DNA from: Terriglobia bacterium
GTDB lineage: Bacteria > Acidobacteriota > Terriglobia > Terriglobales > Acidobacteriaceae
Reading direction: 5' to 3'
Assembly: GCA_020073165.1 (NCBI GenBank)
Contig: JAIQFP010000002.1
Location: forward strand, 62,001-126,000
DNA length: 64,000 bases
Position 1 is the stretch's first letter. Each line of letters starts with the position of its first letter. This document shows, one piece after another, positions 52,584 to 62,143 of this stretch. Both the position numbers and the translations under genes were made by a program. The notes below the pieces were generated by a model that had not been told where the DNA came from, did no database searches, and saw only the letters and a list, made by a program, of their open reading frames with translations.

Positions 52584-53051
52584 TCAACTCGATGCGGCTT
52601 CGGACCTGGCGATGGCCTTTTCGCGGAGGTCGTACGTGAGCAAGGCCTTTCGAGCGCCTTCGCGCGCGAGGCTCGTGCTCATTTGCTGCTCCGCCTCATC
52701 GAAAGTATCTTCCGCATCCAGCCGAACGCGCTCGGCTCGATCGTCGGCTTGCTTGATCCGCTTGGCGGTAACCCTGATCTCCGGCCGGACACTATCGCAA
52801 TCCTCTGGCGTGGCTCGCCCACCGCCGTTTCGTTTCAGTCCTGCGCCTCCGTTGGCTAGTTCGCTATAGGCTTTCTTCAGTTCGTCGCTCCAGGCAGCCT
52901 TGGCCTTCCTGTCCGCCCGGTCGAGGGCGGCAGTGGCGCGATCTGCGATCTCGCGGACCTTGCTTTTCTCCAGCAACCATCGCCAGACCGACCAGTCCAT
53001 GGCCTCGGTCATGACGGCCCGGGCAGCCTCAACTGCGGGAAGCTTTCGCAT
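52584..53051 (-). CDS. Hypothetical helical protein
   Basis: A 155-residue charged, alanine-rich protein with no signal peptide or cysteine pair. Most of it is predicted amphipathic helix (REIADRATAALDRADRKAKA, then VRLDAEDTFDEAEQQM), perhaps coiled coil. A glycine-rich break (NGGAGLKRNGGG) divides it in two. I recognise no family. GCAGGAA lies upstream of the ATG at 53051. It is placed between the phosphoesterase and phoU on the same strand, without evidence of shared function. Two open frames on the other strand are less protein-like. Confidence 0.55.
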   Translation of the reverse strand: MRKLPAVEAARAVMTEAMDWSVWRWLLEKSKVREIADRATAALDRADRKAKAAWSDELKKAYSELANGGAGLKRNGGGRATPEDCDSVRPEIRVTAKRIKQADDRAERVRLDAEDTFDEAEQQMSTSLAREGARKALLTYDLREKAIARSEAASS

Positions 53052-53212
53052 GCGGATGATTCCTGCGACAATTCATCATCCTAGCGAGCCGGGATTGGTC
53101 GTCCAAGGCGGGCGCGCACAGCGCGTTGTGATCAATCGCACATGCGCACGTGTGCTTTTGAGGCCTTTCCGCCCGTTTGCGTCTGTAGGCAGCGGACGGC
53201 GCGATGGTTGAA

Positions 53213-53908
53213 TCAGTGGGTGTCGGTGACCGACGGTTGCGCTGGCGCTTCCTGGGGCACGTTGTGGCGGACGTCGGCGCCCCGGACCCAGAAGATCACA
53301 TCTTCGGCGATGTTGGTGGCGTGGTCGGCCACGCGCTCCAGGTTGCGCGCAACCAGCAACGCGTCCAGCGCCTGGCGGGTGACTTCGGGGCGCTCGTTCA
53401 TGACTTTCACCAGCATGATGAAAGCTTCGTCGCGCATGCGATCCACCACGTTATCCATTTCCAGCACCGCCTGCGCCAGTTCAGCCTTGCCTTCGATGAA
53501 GGACTCCAGAGATCGGCGGACCATGGCGGAAACGGCAGCGGCCATGCGCGGGATATCCACCGGCAGGTCAACTTTCGGCAACTCCACCATGTCCATCACC
53601 CGCTCGGCGATGTTCACCGCCTGATCGCCCACACGCTCCAGGTCGGCATTGATCTTCGTAACGGCAAGGATAAAGCGCAGGTCCACCGCCATGGGCTGCT
53701 GTAGAGCGAGCAGATCGAAAGCAAGTTCATCAATCTCCCGCTCGATGGCGTTGATCTGGGATTCCCCCTCCAGCACCATGTGGCAGCGTGACAGGTCGCG
53801 GTCAACATAGGCCTGGCAGGCCCGGTCCACGGCCTGCTCGGCCAGCCCACTCATGCGGAGCAACCGTGTTCTTAAGTCGTCCAGTCCTTGTTGAAAGCGG
53901 GTGCGCAT
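53213..53908 (-). CDS. phoU: Phosphate-signalling protein PhoU
   Basis: PhoU links the Pst transporter to the phosphate two-component system and tempers uptake. The 231 residues are a two-repeat three-helix bundle with the metal-binding motifs of the family: DRDLSRCHMVLEGESQINAIE in repeat 1 and RVADHATNIAEDVIFWVRG in repeat 2 (E/DxxxD pattern). ATG at 53906-53908 overlaps the pstB stop by one base (TAATG). It is the last gene of pstC-pstA-pstB-phoU. Confidence 0.96.
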   Translation of the reverse strand: MRTRFQQGLDDLRTRLLRMSGLAEQAVDRACQAYVDRDLSRCHMVLEGESQINAIEREIDELAFDLLALQQPMAVDLRFILAVTKINADLERVGDQAVNIAERVMDMVELPKVDLPVDIPRMAAAVSAMVRRSLESFIEGKAELAQAVLEMDNVVDRMRDEAFIMLVKVMNERPEVTRQALDALLVARNLERVADHATNIAEDVIFWVRGADVRHNVPQEAPAQPSVTDTH

Positions 53909-54666
53909 TATCCAAACCTGCCTGTGATGTAGTCTTCCGTCCGCTTGTCGGACGGCTTGGTAAAGATCTTTTCGGTTTTGTCGAACTCGATCAGCTTCCC
54001 CAGCAGGAAAAATCCGGTAAATTCCGCCACGCGCGACGCCTGCTGCATGTTATGCGTGACAATGACGATAGTAAACCGTTCCTTGAGCTGGAAGATCAGC
54101 TCTTCGATCTTCCCGGTAGAAATCGGGTCCAGCGCCGAGCAGGGTTCGTCCATCAGCAGGACTTGGGGTTCCACCGCCAGGGCACGCGCAATGCACAGGC
54201 GCTGCTGCTGCCCTCCCGAAAGACTGGTCCCCGACTTCTTGCGCAGGGAGTCTTTGACTTCGTCCCAGAGCGCCGCGGCGTGCAGGGAACGTTCCACGAT
54301 TTCATCCAGACGCTTGCGGTCGTGGAAGCCGTTGAGCTTCAACCCAGCGGCCACATTGTCATAAATCGACATAGTGGGAAATGGGTTGGCCTTCTGAAAG
54401 ACCATGCCAATGCGACGGCGAATCTGCACTGCCGAGGTCCCGTTGTAAACGTCGAGGTCGCCGATGCGGACTCTGCCGGTGGCACTGGCGTCCGGAATGG
54501 TCTCGTGCATGCGGTTCAGGCAACGGACAAAGGTGGACTTGCCGCAACCAGAGGGGCCGATTACCGCGGTCGCGTGGTTGGGCTCGACCTTCATGTTGAT
54601 GTCTTGCAGGGCTTGCGTCTTGCCAAACCAGGCGTTGAGCTTGTCGACCTGGATTCCTACACCCAT
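53908..54666 (-). CDS. pstB: Phosphate ABC transporter ATP-binding protein PstB
   Basis: PstB powers high-affinity phosphate import. The 252 residues show Walker [10 protein letters not shown], the PstB-specific [13 protein letters not shown], signature [16 protein letters not shown], and Walker [14 protein letters not shown] with the switch His in [10 protein letters not shown]. Length and order are canonical. It starts 3 bp after the pstA stop. Confidence 0.98.
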   Translation of the reverse strand: MGVGIQVDKLNAWFGKTQALQDINMKVEPNHATAVIGPSGCGKSTFVRCLNRMHETIPDASATGRVRIGDLDVYNGTSAVQIRRRIGMVFQKANPFPTMSIYDNVAAGLKLNGFHDRKRLDEIVERSLHAAALWDEVKDSLRKKSGTSLSGGQQQRLCIARALAVEPQVLLMDEPCSALDPISTGKIEELIFQLKERFTIVIVTHNMQQASRVAEFTGFFLLGKLIEFDKTEKIFTKPSDKRTEDYITGRFG

Positions 54667-54669
54667 AAG

Positions 54670-55563
54670 TCAGTTGCCTCCCTTGAGCATGCCGCGGCCG
54701 GCGGCGATGCGGACGGCACTCACGGCCACCACGATCAGTATGATCAGAATCAGTGCTCCCGCCCAGGCCTGGCGATGCCATTCGTCAAAGGGTGAAATCG
54801 CGTAGGTATAGATCTGCAGCGGCAGAGCGGCGGTCGGCTGGTTCAGTTTCCAGTTCCAGAACTGATTCCCAAACGCGGTGAAGAGCAGCGGAGCGGTCTC
54901 GCCGGCCACGCGGGCAAAAGCCAGCATCACGCCGGTGATCACTCCGGAAGTCGCGGTGCGCAAGGTGATAGAAAGCGTGGTCCGCCAGCGGGAGACGCCC
55001 AACCCGTAGGCCGCCTCCCGCACCGCCGTGGGTACCAACAACAGCATCTCTTCGGTGGCGCGGGTGATGGTGGGAATCATCATGATGGCCAGCGCCACCC
55101 CGCCGGCCAACGCCGAGAAGTGCCCTTGTGTGAGGACGACCAGCCCGTAGGCAACGATCCCGATAATGATCGAAGGCACGCCATTCAACACGTCGGAGGT
55201 GAAGCGGATGAGATTCCCCAGGCGGTTGCGGCCGTACTCGGCCAAGTAGATGCCGGCACCGATACCCACTGGCACGCCTACCGTACTGGCGATGAGCAGA
55301 ATGAGAGCGGAACCAGCGATGGCGTTGGCCATGCCGCCGCCCGCTTCCCCAACCGGCTTCGGGGTCTGGGTGAGAAACGCCCAGTTGATGGAGCCAAGGC
55401 CGCGGTAAACCAGATAACCAAAAACCGCGCCGAGCGGCACCAGAACCAGTATCACCGAACCGGCAGCCGCGCAGGTGGCCAGGAAGTTCGTGAGCCGCCG
55501 GCGCAGGCTAAGGCTCGGCAGCAGCGTCGAGTCCATCGTAGCTGTAGTCGCGCCGCTAGACAT
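54670..55563 (-). CDS. pstA: Phosphate ABC transporter permease PstA
   Basis: A 297-residue inner-membrane permease with six predicted helices. It has FLTQTPKPVGEAGGGMANAI and the EAA-type loop REAAYGLGVSRWRTTLSI that contacts PstB. Its start (55561-55563) overlaps the end of pstC by 8 bp. Confidence 0.96.
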   Translation of the reverse strand: MSSGATTATMDSTLLPSLSLRRRLTNFLATCAAAGSVILVLVPLGAVFGYLVYRGLGSINWAFLTQTPKPVGEAGGGMANAIAGSALILLIASTVGVPVGIGAGIYLAEYGRNRLGNLIRFTSDVLNGVPSIIIGIVAYGLVVLTQGHFSALAGGVALAIMMIPTITRATEEMLLLVPTAVREAAYGLGVSRWRTTLSITLRTATSGVITGVMLAFARVAGETAPLLFTAFGNQFWNWKLNQPTAALPLQIYTYAISPFDEWHRQAWAGALILIILIVVAVSAVRIAAGRGMLKGGN

Positions 55564-56590
55564 GGCTTCTCGCCGGCATACCGCGGGTGACCGTCCACAC
55601 CAGCAACTGCGCCAGGATGTTCACAATAATGGTCAACAGAAACAGGGCCAGCCCGACTTCTACCAGGGCGCTGAGATAGACGTCGCCCGTGGCCTCGCTG
55701 AATTCGTTGGCGATGACACTGGCCATGGTGTAGCCCGGAGCGAACAGCGAACGCGCAATCTCCGCGCGATTGCCGATCACCATGGTGACCGCCATGGTTT
55801 CACCCAAGGCGCGCCCCAGTCCGAGGATCACGCCCCCCAGGATGCCGGCGCGGGCATTGCGCAAGACTCCGGTGCGAATCATCTCCCAGCGGGTTGCACC
55901 CAGGGCGAGTACAGCTTCTCTTTGCTGCTGGGGAACCGCAGTCATCACTTCGCGCGTGATGGCGGAAACGATGGGGACCACCATGATGGCAAGAATGATT
56001 CCAGCCGCCAGCATGCCGATGCCGTACGGCGCACCCTCAAACAGTCCGGTCCAGCCAAAATACCTGGCAAGAAACGGCTCTACGTATTGCCGCAGCAGTG
56101 GGACCAGCACGAAGATCGCCCACAGCCCATAAATCACGCTGGGGATGGCGGCCAACAACTCCGTCGTGAAGGCCAGTGTCCCGCGCAACCAGCGCGGCGA
56201 CATCTCGGTGATGAAGACCGCGACGCCGATGGCCAACGGCACGGCCAGGATGAGAGCGAGAATGGAGGAAACTACGGTGCCGTAAACGAAGGGCCAGGCA
56301 CCGAATTGCTCGCTGACCGGATCCCATTCGCTGCGGAAGAAGAACTTCCAGCCAAAAGCATGCCACGACAAGCCGGACTTGGTAACCAGTTCGTAAACAA
56401 TGAGGGCGACCAGGGCCAGCACGCACAGCCCACACCCGAGCATGGCAAGAAAGAAAACACGATCGGCCACCAGGCTGCTGCCCGCCTTCACCAGCGGCTC
56501 AGCCTGGGTCTTCGCCCCGCTCGCAACTTCTGATTTTGGAACAGGTTGCGGTCCAGTCAGGCGAGGTGCTCCTAAAGCGTGATTGGCCAT
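55556..56590 (-). CDS. pstC: Phosphate ABC transporter permease PstC
   Basis: A 344-residue inner-membrane permease, with ~50 polar N-terminal residues before the first helix (FFLAMLGCGLCVLALVALIV), longer than in E. coli. The EAA-type loop is REAVLALGATRWEMIRTGVL. The ATG at 56590 (MANHALGAPRL) is used; no Shine-Dalgarno is visible and a Pho-box-like element ends just 22 bp upstream, so a very short or absent leader is possible. First gene of the pst operon; pstS is separate, 5.5 kb away. Confidence 0.94.
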   Translation of the reverse strand: MANHALGAPRLTGPQPVPKSEVASGAKTQAEPLVKAGSSLVADRVFFLAMLGCGLCVLALVALIVYELVTKSGLSWHAFGWKFFFRSEWDPVSEQFGAWPFVYGTVVSSILALILAVPLAIGVAVFITEMSPRWLRGTLAFTTELLAAIPSVIYGLWAIFVLVPLLRQYVEPFLARYFGWTGLFEGAPYGIGMLAAGIILAIMVVPIVSAITREVMTAVPQQQREAVLALGATRWEMIRTGVLRNARAGILGGVILGLGRALGETMAVTMVIGNRAEIARSLFAPGYTMASVIANEFSEATGDVYLSALVEVGLALFLLTIIVNILAQLLVWTVTRGMPARSHV

Positions 56591-56611
56591 CGAGAGCAAG
56601 CTAGCAGAGTC

Positions 56612-56631
56612 GTGTTACAGGAGTGTTAAAA
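56612..56631 (-). promoter_or_regulatory. Pho-box-like direct repeat upstream of pstC
   Basis: On the plus strand GTGTTACAG (56612-56620) is followed by GTGTTAAAA (56623-56631), so GTTAcA repeats at 11-bp spacing; on the coding strand this reads TTTAAC-N5-TGTAACAC. The 11-bp period equals that of E. coli Pho boxes, and the half-site resembles CTGTCAT. The same pattern occurs before pstS. A PhoB-type regulator is the expected reader. Confidence 0.6.
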
Positions 56632-56765
56632 TAGCCGTTCGCTTTAGCGGTTTTGGCACCGGGTTTCGATCAGGAACGTCCCGCAACTGGGACAGACGCT
56701 TTCGGTTTGCATTTCGCCGGATTCCCTTGTATTTTTCAGTACCCTCAGTAGCCCTGGTTCATTCT

Positions 56766-57614
56766 ATGCCTGTCGATGAGGAACAAAGCCGTCTCGCTAT
56801 TCAACGATTGAATCGCCAGTTGACCAAACTGGCGCGGAAGCCAGCCCCGGAAAGCGTCCACAAGTTCCGCACCTATGGCCGGCGGGTGGAGACATGGCTG
56901 GACGAACTGGTCTCACAACCGAGTCGCAATGATAAGAAGTTGCTCAAGCTGCTGTCTCGCCTGCGCAAGAAGGCGGGGAGAGTGCGCGACCTGGACGTGC
57001 AGATCGTTTCGCTGCGGAATCTGAAAATTCCATCGGAATCGAACCGCAAGGCGCAATTGCTACGCACGCTCGCCGAAGAGCGCAACTGGAGGGAAAAGAA
57101 GCTAGCCAAAGCCTTCGATCCGGAGACCATCAGCGAATTGCACCGGCGGTTGAAGCGCGCGGCCAGCAACGCGGAGATCTCGAAAAATGCTGACCCACTC
57201 GGCCTGGCGATGCGCCAGTTGGCCCAACTGGGCCGCGACCACGCTCCGTTAACCGAAAAGACCCTGCATCAGTACCGGATTGTGGGTAAACGGGCCCGTT
57301 ACCTGGCGGAGTTAGCCGGCAAGGACCCGGAGGCCGAACGTTTTGTAAGCCAACTCAAGCGCATGCAGGATGTGCTGGGCGACTGGCATGACTGGCTGAA
57401 GCTCACCCAGCGGGCGGAGGAACTCTTTGGCGGAATTCAGGACTCGGCATTGGTAGCCGCCCTCCGTAACGTGACCGGTGCCAAATTCCGGCAAGGGGTG
57501 GACGTGCTCAGCGAAACCCGGGCCGCACTGTCTGCCAAGAAGCCGGTGGCTGAGGCTGCACTCGGCCGCAGGACGCCTGCGCAACCGAGCCCCAAAACCG
57601 AGGCGGCGGCGTAA
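56766..57614 (+). CDS. CHAD-domain protein (likely polyphosphate-binding)
   Basis: A 282-residue basic, all-helical protein of the CHAD family, whose members bind polyphosphate and associate with polyphosphate granules. Conserved His/Arg-rich helices are visible: SVHKFRTYGRRVETWL (~35-50), LHQYRIVGKRARYLAEL (~168-184) and LGDWHDWLKLTQRAEEL (~208-224). The C-terminal ~40 residues are low-complexity. ATG 56766 is used; an upstream open frame from 56583 is not CHAD-like and runs through the pstC promoter. It lies divergent from pst and directly upstream of ppx. Confidence 0.88.
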   Translation: MPVDEEQSRLAIQRLNRQLTKLARKPAPESVHKFRTYGRRVETWLDELVSQPSRNDKKLLKLLSRLRKKAGRVRDLDVQIVSLRNLKIPSESNRKAQLLRTLAEERNWREKKLAKAFDPETISELHRRLKRAASNAEISKNADPLGLAMRQLAQLGRDHAPLTEKTLHQYRIVGKRARYLAELAGKDPEAERFVSQLKRMQDVLGDWHDWLKLTQRAEELFGGIQDSALVAALRNVTGAKFRQGVDVLSETRAALSAKKPVAEAALGRRTPAQPSPKTEAAA

Positions 57615-57718
57615 CCCCTGGAAGCTTTCGGTCCAGCGGAAAGCCCTGCCCTTCTCTTTCCGCGTGACATTTTCCCCGGAGCCTTCCCGCCAAAGCGGTA
57701 AACTATTCCGCTCCCACC

Positions 57719-59248
57719 ATGCCGACTTTTGCCGCCGTCGACATCGGCTCCAACTCCGTGCGCTTGAAGATCGCGCGGCTCACCGGACGCCGCCTGCGCC
57801 AGGTCCATGAGGATCGCGAGGTCACGCGCCTGGGCGAATCCGTCTATCGCGGCAACATTCTTTCTCCAGAGGCCATGGCTGACACCGTGAAGGTGCTGCG
57901 GCGCTTTCACCGCGCTGTGCAGGAGGCGGGTGCGGATACGGTGCGAGCCGTCGGCACCAGCGCTTTGCGGGACGCGCGCAATGCCAAAGCGTTTCTCGAG
58001 TGGGTGCGTTCGGCCACCGGCTGGAAAGTGGAGATTATTTCCGGACTGGAGGAAGCGCGGCTGATCCACCTCGGACTGGTCTCCAGTTTGCGCGTCAACG
58101 CGGCGCCGGTACTCATGATGGACCTCGGTGGCGGAAGCTGCGAGCTTACCGTCTCGGTCAAGAGTCACATTCGCGACACCGTGAGCTTGCCCTTGGGCGC
58201 AGTACGGCTGACCAACGAGTTTCTGCATCACGATCCTCCACGCAAGTTGGAATTGCAACGTTTACGAAGATTCGTCGAGCGGGAAATCGGACGGATTACG
58301 GACCGCATCTCGCGAGCCCGTCCGAAGGTTGTGATCGCAACCTCCGGCACCGCCGCCTCCTTGGCGGCCGTTTGCCATGGCCTCTACAAAACCAAGGGCT
58401 CGCGCGCGACGGTAGTTTCCCGGCCCCAGATGCGGCGCATCGGCAAGATGCTCGCTCGCTTGCCCATCGCGGAGCGCCAGAAGCTTTCCGGGGTTGGCCC
58501 ACGCCGGGCGGAAATCATTGCCGCCGGGGCTGCGGTTTACTCCGAGATCCTGGAACGTTGCCAGTTGAGCGGGTTCCGCTATTCCCCGCTCGGCTTGCGC
58601 GATGGCCTGCTGGCACAGATGGCGGCGGAGTACGACCGCAGCACGCGCTCCGGCAAACAGCTCGAGTCGGAACGCTGGGATTCGATCCGGGCTGCGGTGG
58701 CGCATTACCGGGTGGACATGGGCCACGCGCTGCAGGTGCGGCAGTCGGCCATGGATCTGTTTACCGCGCTGCGCTCGGTGCACCGCCTTCCCCCCGAGTA
58801 CCGCGAGTGGCTCTCGGCCGCGGCCATGCTGTATGAGGTGGGCGACTACGTGAACCGCAATGGGCGGCACCGGCATACCTATTACATCATTTCGCACTCG
58901 GAGATTCTGGGTTATGCCCCGCAGGAACGGCGAAAGATCGCCGCCATCGCACGTTATCTGGGCAAGTCGCAGCCCGTGCCAGGAGACGGTCCCATGAAAG
59001 TGCTGCTGCCGGCCGACCGGGAGTTCGTGCGCAAGACATCCCTCCTGCTCCGTCTGGCTCGCGCCCTCAACCTGGGCCGCAGCGGCGCGGTGCGAACAGC
59101 GCGCGCGCGGGTGCGCAACGGCGAAGTCAGCCTGGCCCTGCTGGCCAAGCCGCGAACCAGCGTGGACCTTGAACTGTGGGCGGTGGAGAAAGAAAGGAGT
59201 TATTTCCGCGAAGTCTTCGGACGCGAGCTCTCCGCCGCCGCAGCGTAG
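57719..59248 (+). CDS. ppx: Exopolyphosphatase / GppA-type phosphatase
   Basis: A 509-residue Ppx/GppA protein releasing phosphate from polyphosphate or converting pppGpp. The actin-like N-terminal half has AAVDIGSNSVRLKIARL, TSALRDARNAKAFL and MMDLGGGSCELTV (phosphate-binding loops). The C-terminal half is HD-like with DMGHALQVRQSAM, AAMLYEVGDYVNRNGRHRH and YYIISHSEILGY. It begins 104 bp after the CHAD gene on the same strand. Ppx versus GppA cannot be settled by eye; the ppk/CHAD neighbours favour polyphosphate. Confidence 0.9.
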   Translation: MPTFAAVDIGSNSVRLKIARLTGRRLRQVHEDREVTRLGESVYRGNILSPEAMADTVKVLRRFHRAVQEAGADTVRAVGTSALRDARNAKAFLEWVRSATGWKVEIISGLEEARLIHLGLVSSLRVNAAPVLMMDLGGGSCELTVSVKSHIRDTVSLPLGAVRLTNEFLHHDPPRKLELQRLRRFVEREIGRITDRISRARPKVVIATSGTAASLAAVCHGLYKTKGSRATVVSRPQMRRIGKMLARLPIAERQKLSGVGPRRAEIIAAGAAVYSEILERCQLSGFRYSPLGLRDGLLAQMAAEYDRSTRSGKQLESERWDSIRAAVAHYRVDMGHALQVRQSAMDLFTALRSVHRLPPEYREWLSAAAMLYEVGDYVNRNGRHRHTYYIISHSEILGYAPQERRKIAAIARYLGKSQPVPGDGPMKVLLPADREFVRKTSLLLRLARALNLGRSGAVRTARARVRNGEVSLALLAKPRTSVDLELWAVEKERSYFREVFGRELSAAAA

Positions 59249-59730
59249 AGCGTGCGCAGAACTTTGGGCGTGACGCACCAGTGCAGGGCTGCCGAGCTGC
59301 GCCCCATTTCCACTCTGGCTACAGCCCCCTTCTTGAGCTCAACACTCGCTTCGCAGCCGGCTTCGCTGATGGCGCGCCCCAGGAACTCGCTCAGATTGGG
59401 GTTGTGGCCGACCACCATGATGGTCTCGTACCTGGAGTATTTGTCCAGCAGTTTACGGAACTCGACGAATGTCGCCCCGGGACGCAGACCATCCTCGAAC
59501 TGCAGCTTGCCTTCGTAGCCGATCTCATTTCCCACCAGAGAGGCAGTCTGGGCGCTGCGCTTCAGTGGGCTGGATATGATCATATCCACCTGCACATCCA
59601 GCGCCAGCAAAGCCCGGCCTACGTCTCCGCATTGCTCGATCCCGGCGCGGTCGAGAGCGCGCTTGTCGTCTTTGGCGGGATTGTTCATACGTTCGCCAGC
59701 GCTCGCGTGACGTAGAAAATAAACGATCAT
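59200..59730 (-). CDS. sixA: SixA-type phosphohistidine phosphatase
   Basis: A 176-residue histidine-phosphatase. The catalytic RHG-type motif is YFLRHASAGER at the N terminus, the second His is in MVVGHNPNLSEFL, and SSPLKRSAQTASL carries the conserved Arg. SixA removes phosphate from phosphohistidine on phosphotransfer proteins. The C terminus extends 49 bp into the 3' end of the convergent ppx gene, a long overlap. It follows ppk1 by only 6 bp, suggesting one transcript. Confidence 0.88.
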   Translation of the reverse strand: MIVYFLRHASAGERMNNPAKDDKRALDRAGIEQCGDVGRALLALDVQVDMIISSPLKRSAQTASLVGNEIGYEGKLQFEDGLRPGATFVEFRKLLDKYSRYETIMVVGHNPNLSEFLGRAISEAGCEASVELKKGAVARVEMGRSSAALHWCVTPKVLRTLYAAAAESSRPKTSRK

Positions 59731-59736
59731 CTGCGG

Positions 59737-61890
59737 TTATCGCTCCTTCCGGACTGAAACTCGGCGAATCTTGGGCTCGGGCGGAACCGGGATGGAATCG
59801 ATCGGTTGCTTCCCTTCCGCCAGTCCAATCAGGAAATCCTGCGCATTAAAGGCGCCGGGCCCAGTCGGCGGCTTACGTTTGCCCTTTGCCTGCCAAGCAC
59901 GGATGTACGTGCCGTCCTTCTGCAGCAAGCGCGATTTCACGTTGTCGGCGAGGTAGACGTCGAGGATCTCGTGCCGCACCCGTTCCCGCAAAAAGGTGTC
60001 CTTGAGCGGGAATAGGACTTCTACGCGTTCATAGAGATTGCGCGGCATCCAGTCCGCGCTGCCCAGATAGATTTCCTCCTCACCCCCGTTGGCGAAGTAG
60101 AAGATGCGGCTATGTTCCAGGAAGCGGCCCACGATGCTGCGCACCCGGATGTGGTCGCTGACGCCCCGAATGCCCGGCCGCAGAGCGCACATCCCGCGGA
60201 CCAGCAGATCAATCCGGACTCCCGCCTGCGAGGCGTGGTACAGCGCCATGATGATGTTCTTATCCAGCAGCGCATTCATCTTGGCGATGATGTGGGCCGG
60301 ACGCCCGTGCTTGGCGTGTTCCGCTTCGCGCCCGATCAGCGCCAGGCAGTGCTCGGCCAGGTCGAGCGGAGAGACCAGCAGGGGATCGTAATTGGGATGC
60401 TCCGCGTACGCCGTCAGGAAACTGAAGACATCGTGCACCGCCCCGGTGATTTCCGGATCGGCGGTGAGCAGGCTGAGATCGGTGTAGATGCGCGCCGTGG
60501 TGGTGTTGTAGTTGCCGGTGCCGAGGTGGGCGTAGCGCCGCGTTACTCCATCGGGATCACGGCGCACCAGCAGGGACAGCTTGCAGTGGGTTTTCAGGCC
60601 GACCAGGCCGTGAAAGACCTGCACTCCGGCATCCTCCAGATCGCGCGCCCAGCGGATGTTGGAAGCTTCGTCGAAGCGTGCCTTCAACTCCACCACTGCA
60701 GTGACTTCTTTCCGTGCTGCCGCGGAAATGAGTGCGGGAACGATAAGCGAGTGTTCGCTGGTGCGATACAGCGTCTGCTTGATGGAGAGTACCCTTGGAT
60801 CTTCTGCCGCCGCCTCGATAAACGACACCACCGCATCGTAGGAATCAAAGGGGTGGTGCAGCAAGACATCGTGGCGGCGAAGCTCTTCAAACAGGTCCTG
60901 CGATTTGGCAGTAAGACGGAGTTCCCGTGACGCAAACGGCTTGAACTTGAGTTCCGGATGCTCGGTCTGCTCGTAGACGTTGAACAGGCGCGATAGGTTT
61001 ACCGGGCCGTTCACCGGAAACACCTGCCAGGGTTCCAGTTCGAAGTTGGTGCGCAAACGTTCGATGATTTCCGGATCGGCGTCGGATTCGATCTCCATGC
61101 GCACCGCATCGCCCTTGCGCCGGTTGTGGAGTTCGGTGCGCACCGATTCCAGCAGGCTGCGGGACTCTTCCTCCGCCAGGTAGAGATTGCTGTTGCGGGT
61201 CACGCGGAAAGCTGCCGAGGAAACAATGTCGTACCCGTGGTACATGCGCGAAGCATGGAAGGCGACCAGGTCGGCGAGAAAGATGAAGTCGTCGGTTCCG
61301 TCCGAAGGCAGCCGCACCAGGCGCGGCAACGAGCGTGGAACCGTGACCACACCGGTATAGGTGAGCGAGGAACGCCGGCGGCGGCGCAGCAAGAAGGCTA
61401 CGCACAATGCTTTGTTAATAACCCGCGGAAACGGGTGCGCCGGATCCACTGTCACCGGAGTCAACAGTAGGTCGAGTTCGCGCTCGCAGAATTCATCCAC
61501 GAAGGCCCGGGCCTGCGAGTCCAACTCGTGCAGACTGAGCACTCGGATGCCATGTTGTGCCATCGCCGGCCGCAGCTTCTCGTTCCAGCAGAGGTACTGG
61601 TCGTCCACGAAGTCATGCGTGTAGCGGGAAACGGCGTCGCGTTCCTGCAGCAGGGTCAGACCGTCGGCCCCGGCCTCGGTATAGCCGTCCTCAATCTGCT
61701 GCACCAACCCGGCGACTCGCACCTCGAAAAATTCATCCAGATTGCTGGCCGTGATGGAGAGAAACTTCAGCCGTTCCAGGAGTGGATTGTTTTCGTCTTC
61801 GGCTTCTTCGAGCACGCGGCGATTGAACCTCAGCCAGGAGGCCTCACGGTTGATGTAGTAGGCCGGACTATCGAGAGAGGTGCGCGCCAT
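59737..61890 (-). CDS. ppk1: Polyphosphate kinase 1
   Basis: Ppk1 reversibly builds polyphosphate from ATP. The 717-residue protein has the PPK N-terminal helical domain (YYINREASWLRFNRRVLEEA), the middle domain, and two PLD-like catalytic domains, with the autophosphorylated His expected in RRYAHLGTGNYNTTTARIYT and a second conserved His in DVLLHHPFDSYDAVV. The C-terminal ~30 residues are an added charged tail. It reads toward sixA. The leader upstream shows no Pho-box repeat. Confidence 0.96.
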   Translation of the reverse strand: MARTSLDSPAYYINREASWLRFNRRVLEEAEDENNPLLERLKFLSITASNLDEFFEVRVAGLVQQIEDGYTEAGADGLTLLQERDAVSRYTHDFVDDQYLCWNEKLRPAMAQHGIRVLSLHELDSQARAFVDEFCERELDLLLTPVTVDPAHPFPRVINKALCVAFLLRRRRRSSLTYTGVVTVPRSLPRLVRLPSDGTDDFIFLADLVAFHASRMYHGYDIVSSAAFRVTRNSNLYLAEEESRSLLESVRTELHNRRKGDAVRMEIESDADPEIIERLRTNFELEPWQVFPVNGPVNLSRLFNVYEQTEHPELKFKPFASRELRLTAKSQDLFEELRRHDVLLHHPFDSYDAVVSFIEAAAEDPRVLSIKQTLYRTSEHSLIVPALISAAARKEVTAVVELKARFDEASNIRWARDLEDAGVQVFHGLVGLKTHCKLSLLVRRDPDGVTRRYAHLGTGNYNTTTARIYTDLSLLTADPEITGAVHDVFSFLTAYAEHPNYDPLLVSPLDLAEHCLALIGREAEHAKHGRPAHIIAKMNALLDKNIIMALYHASQAGVRIDLLVRGMCALRPGIRGVSDHIRVRSIVGRFLEHSRIFYFANGGEEEIYLGSADWMPRNLYERVEVLFPLKDTFLRERVRHEILDVYLADNVKSRLLQKDGTYIRAWQAKGKRKPPTGPGAFNAQDFLIGLAEGKQPIDSIPVPPEPKIRRVSVRKER

Positions 61891-62044
61891 AAACCCAAGT
61901 GTTGGTTAGAATTCGCCGGAAGCTCAACCTCTGCCCAAGAGCAAGGAATCGCCAATAAAGACTGACTAAAGAGTAAAACCAGCTATTGTTTCGTTACCGC
62001 AAATCAGTATAAAGCATCCACCTCTCGCCCTTGAAAAGGCAAGC

Positions 62045-62081
62045 AAAACGGGCGCCCGCTCGCTGGCTTGGCGCCCGTTTT
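62045..62081 (-). terminator. Intrinsic terminator of pstS
   Basis: A 12-bp perfect stem, AAAACGGGCGCC (62045-62056) and GGCGCCCGTTTT (62070-62081), encloses a 13-nt loop. Read on the minus strand after the pstS stop (62144) it ends in GTTTTGCTT, a Rho-independent terminator pattern. Because the A-tract side is also symmetric it could terminate in both directions, though only pstS reads into it. Confidence 0.75.
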
Positions 62082-62143
62082 GGGCTGGTTCCGCAGGTGC
62101 CGCTCAGTTGCGGACGCTTGACCATCCACAATCCGCTGACCGG

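Noticed and set aside
55475-56533. Plus-strand open frame (352 aa) opposite pstA/pstC
   Set aside because: The opposite strand encodes recognisable permeases; the frame is highly polar and low-complexity (His, Gln, Gly), a shadow.
58262-59278. Minus-strand open frame (338 aa) opposite ppx
   Set aside because: ppx motifs on the plus strand are complete; this frame has no recognisable motif.
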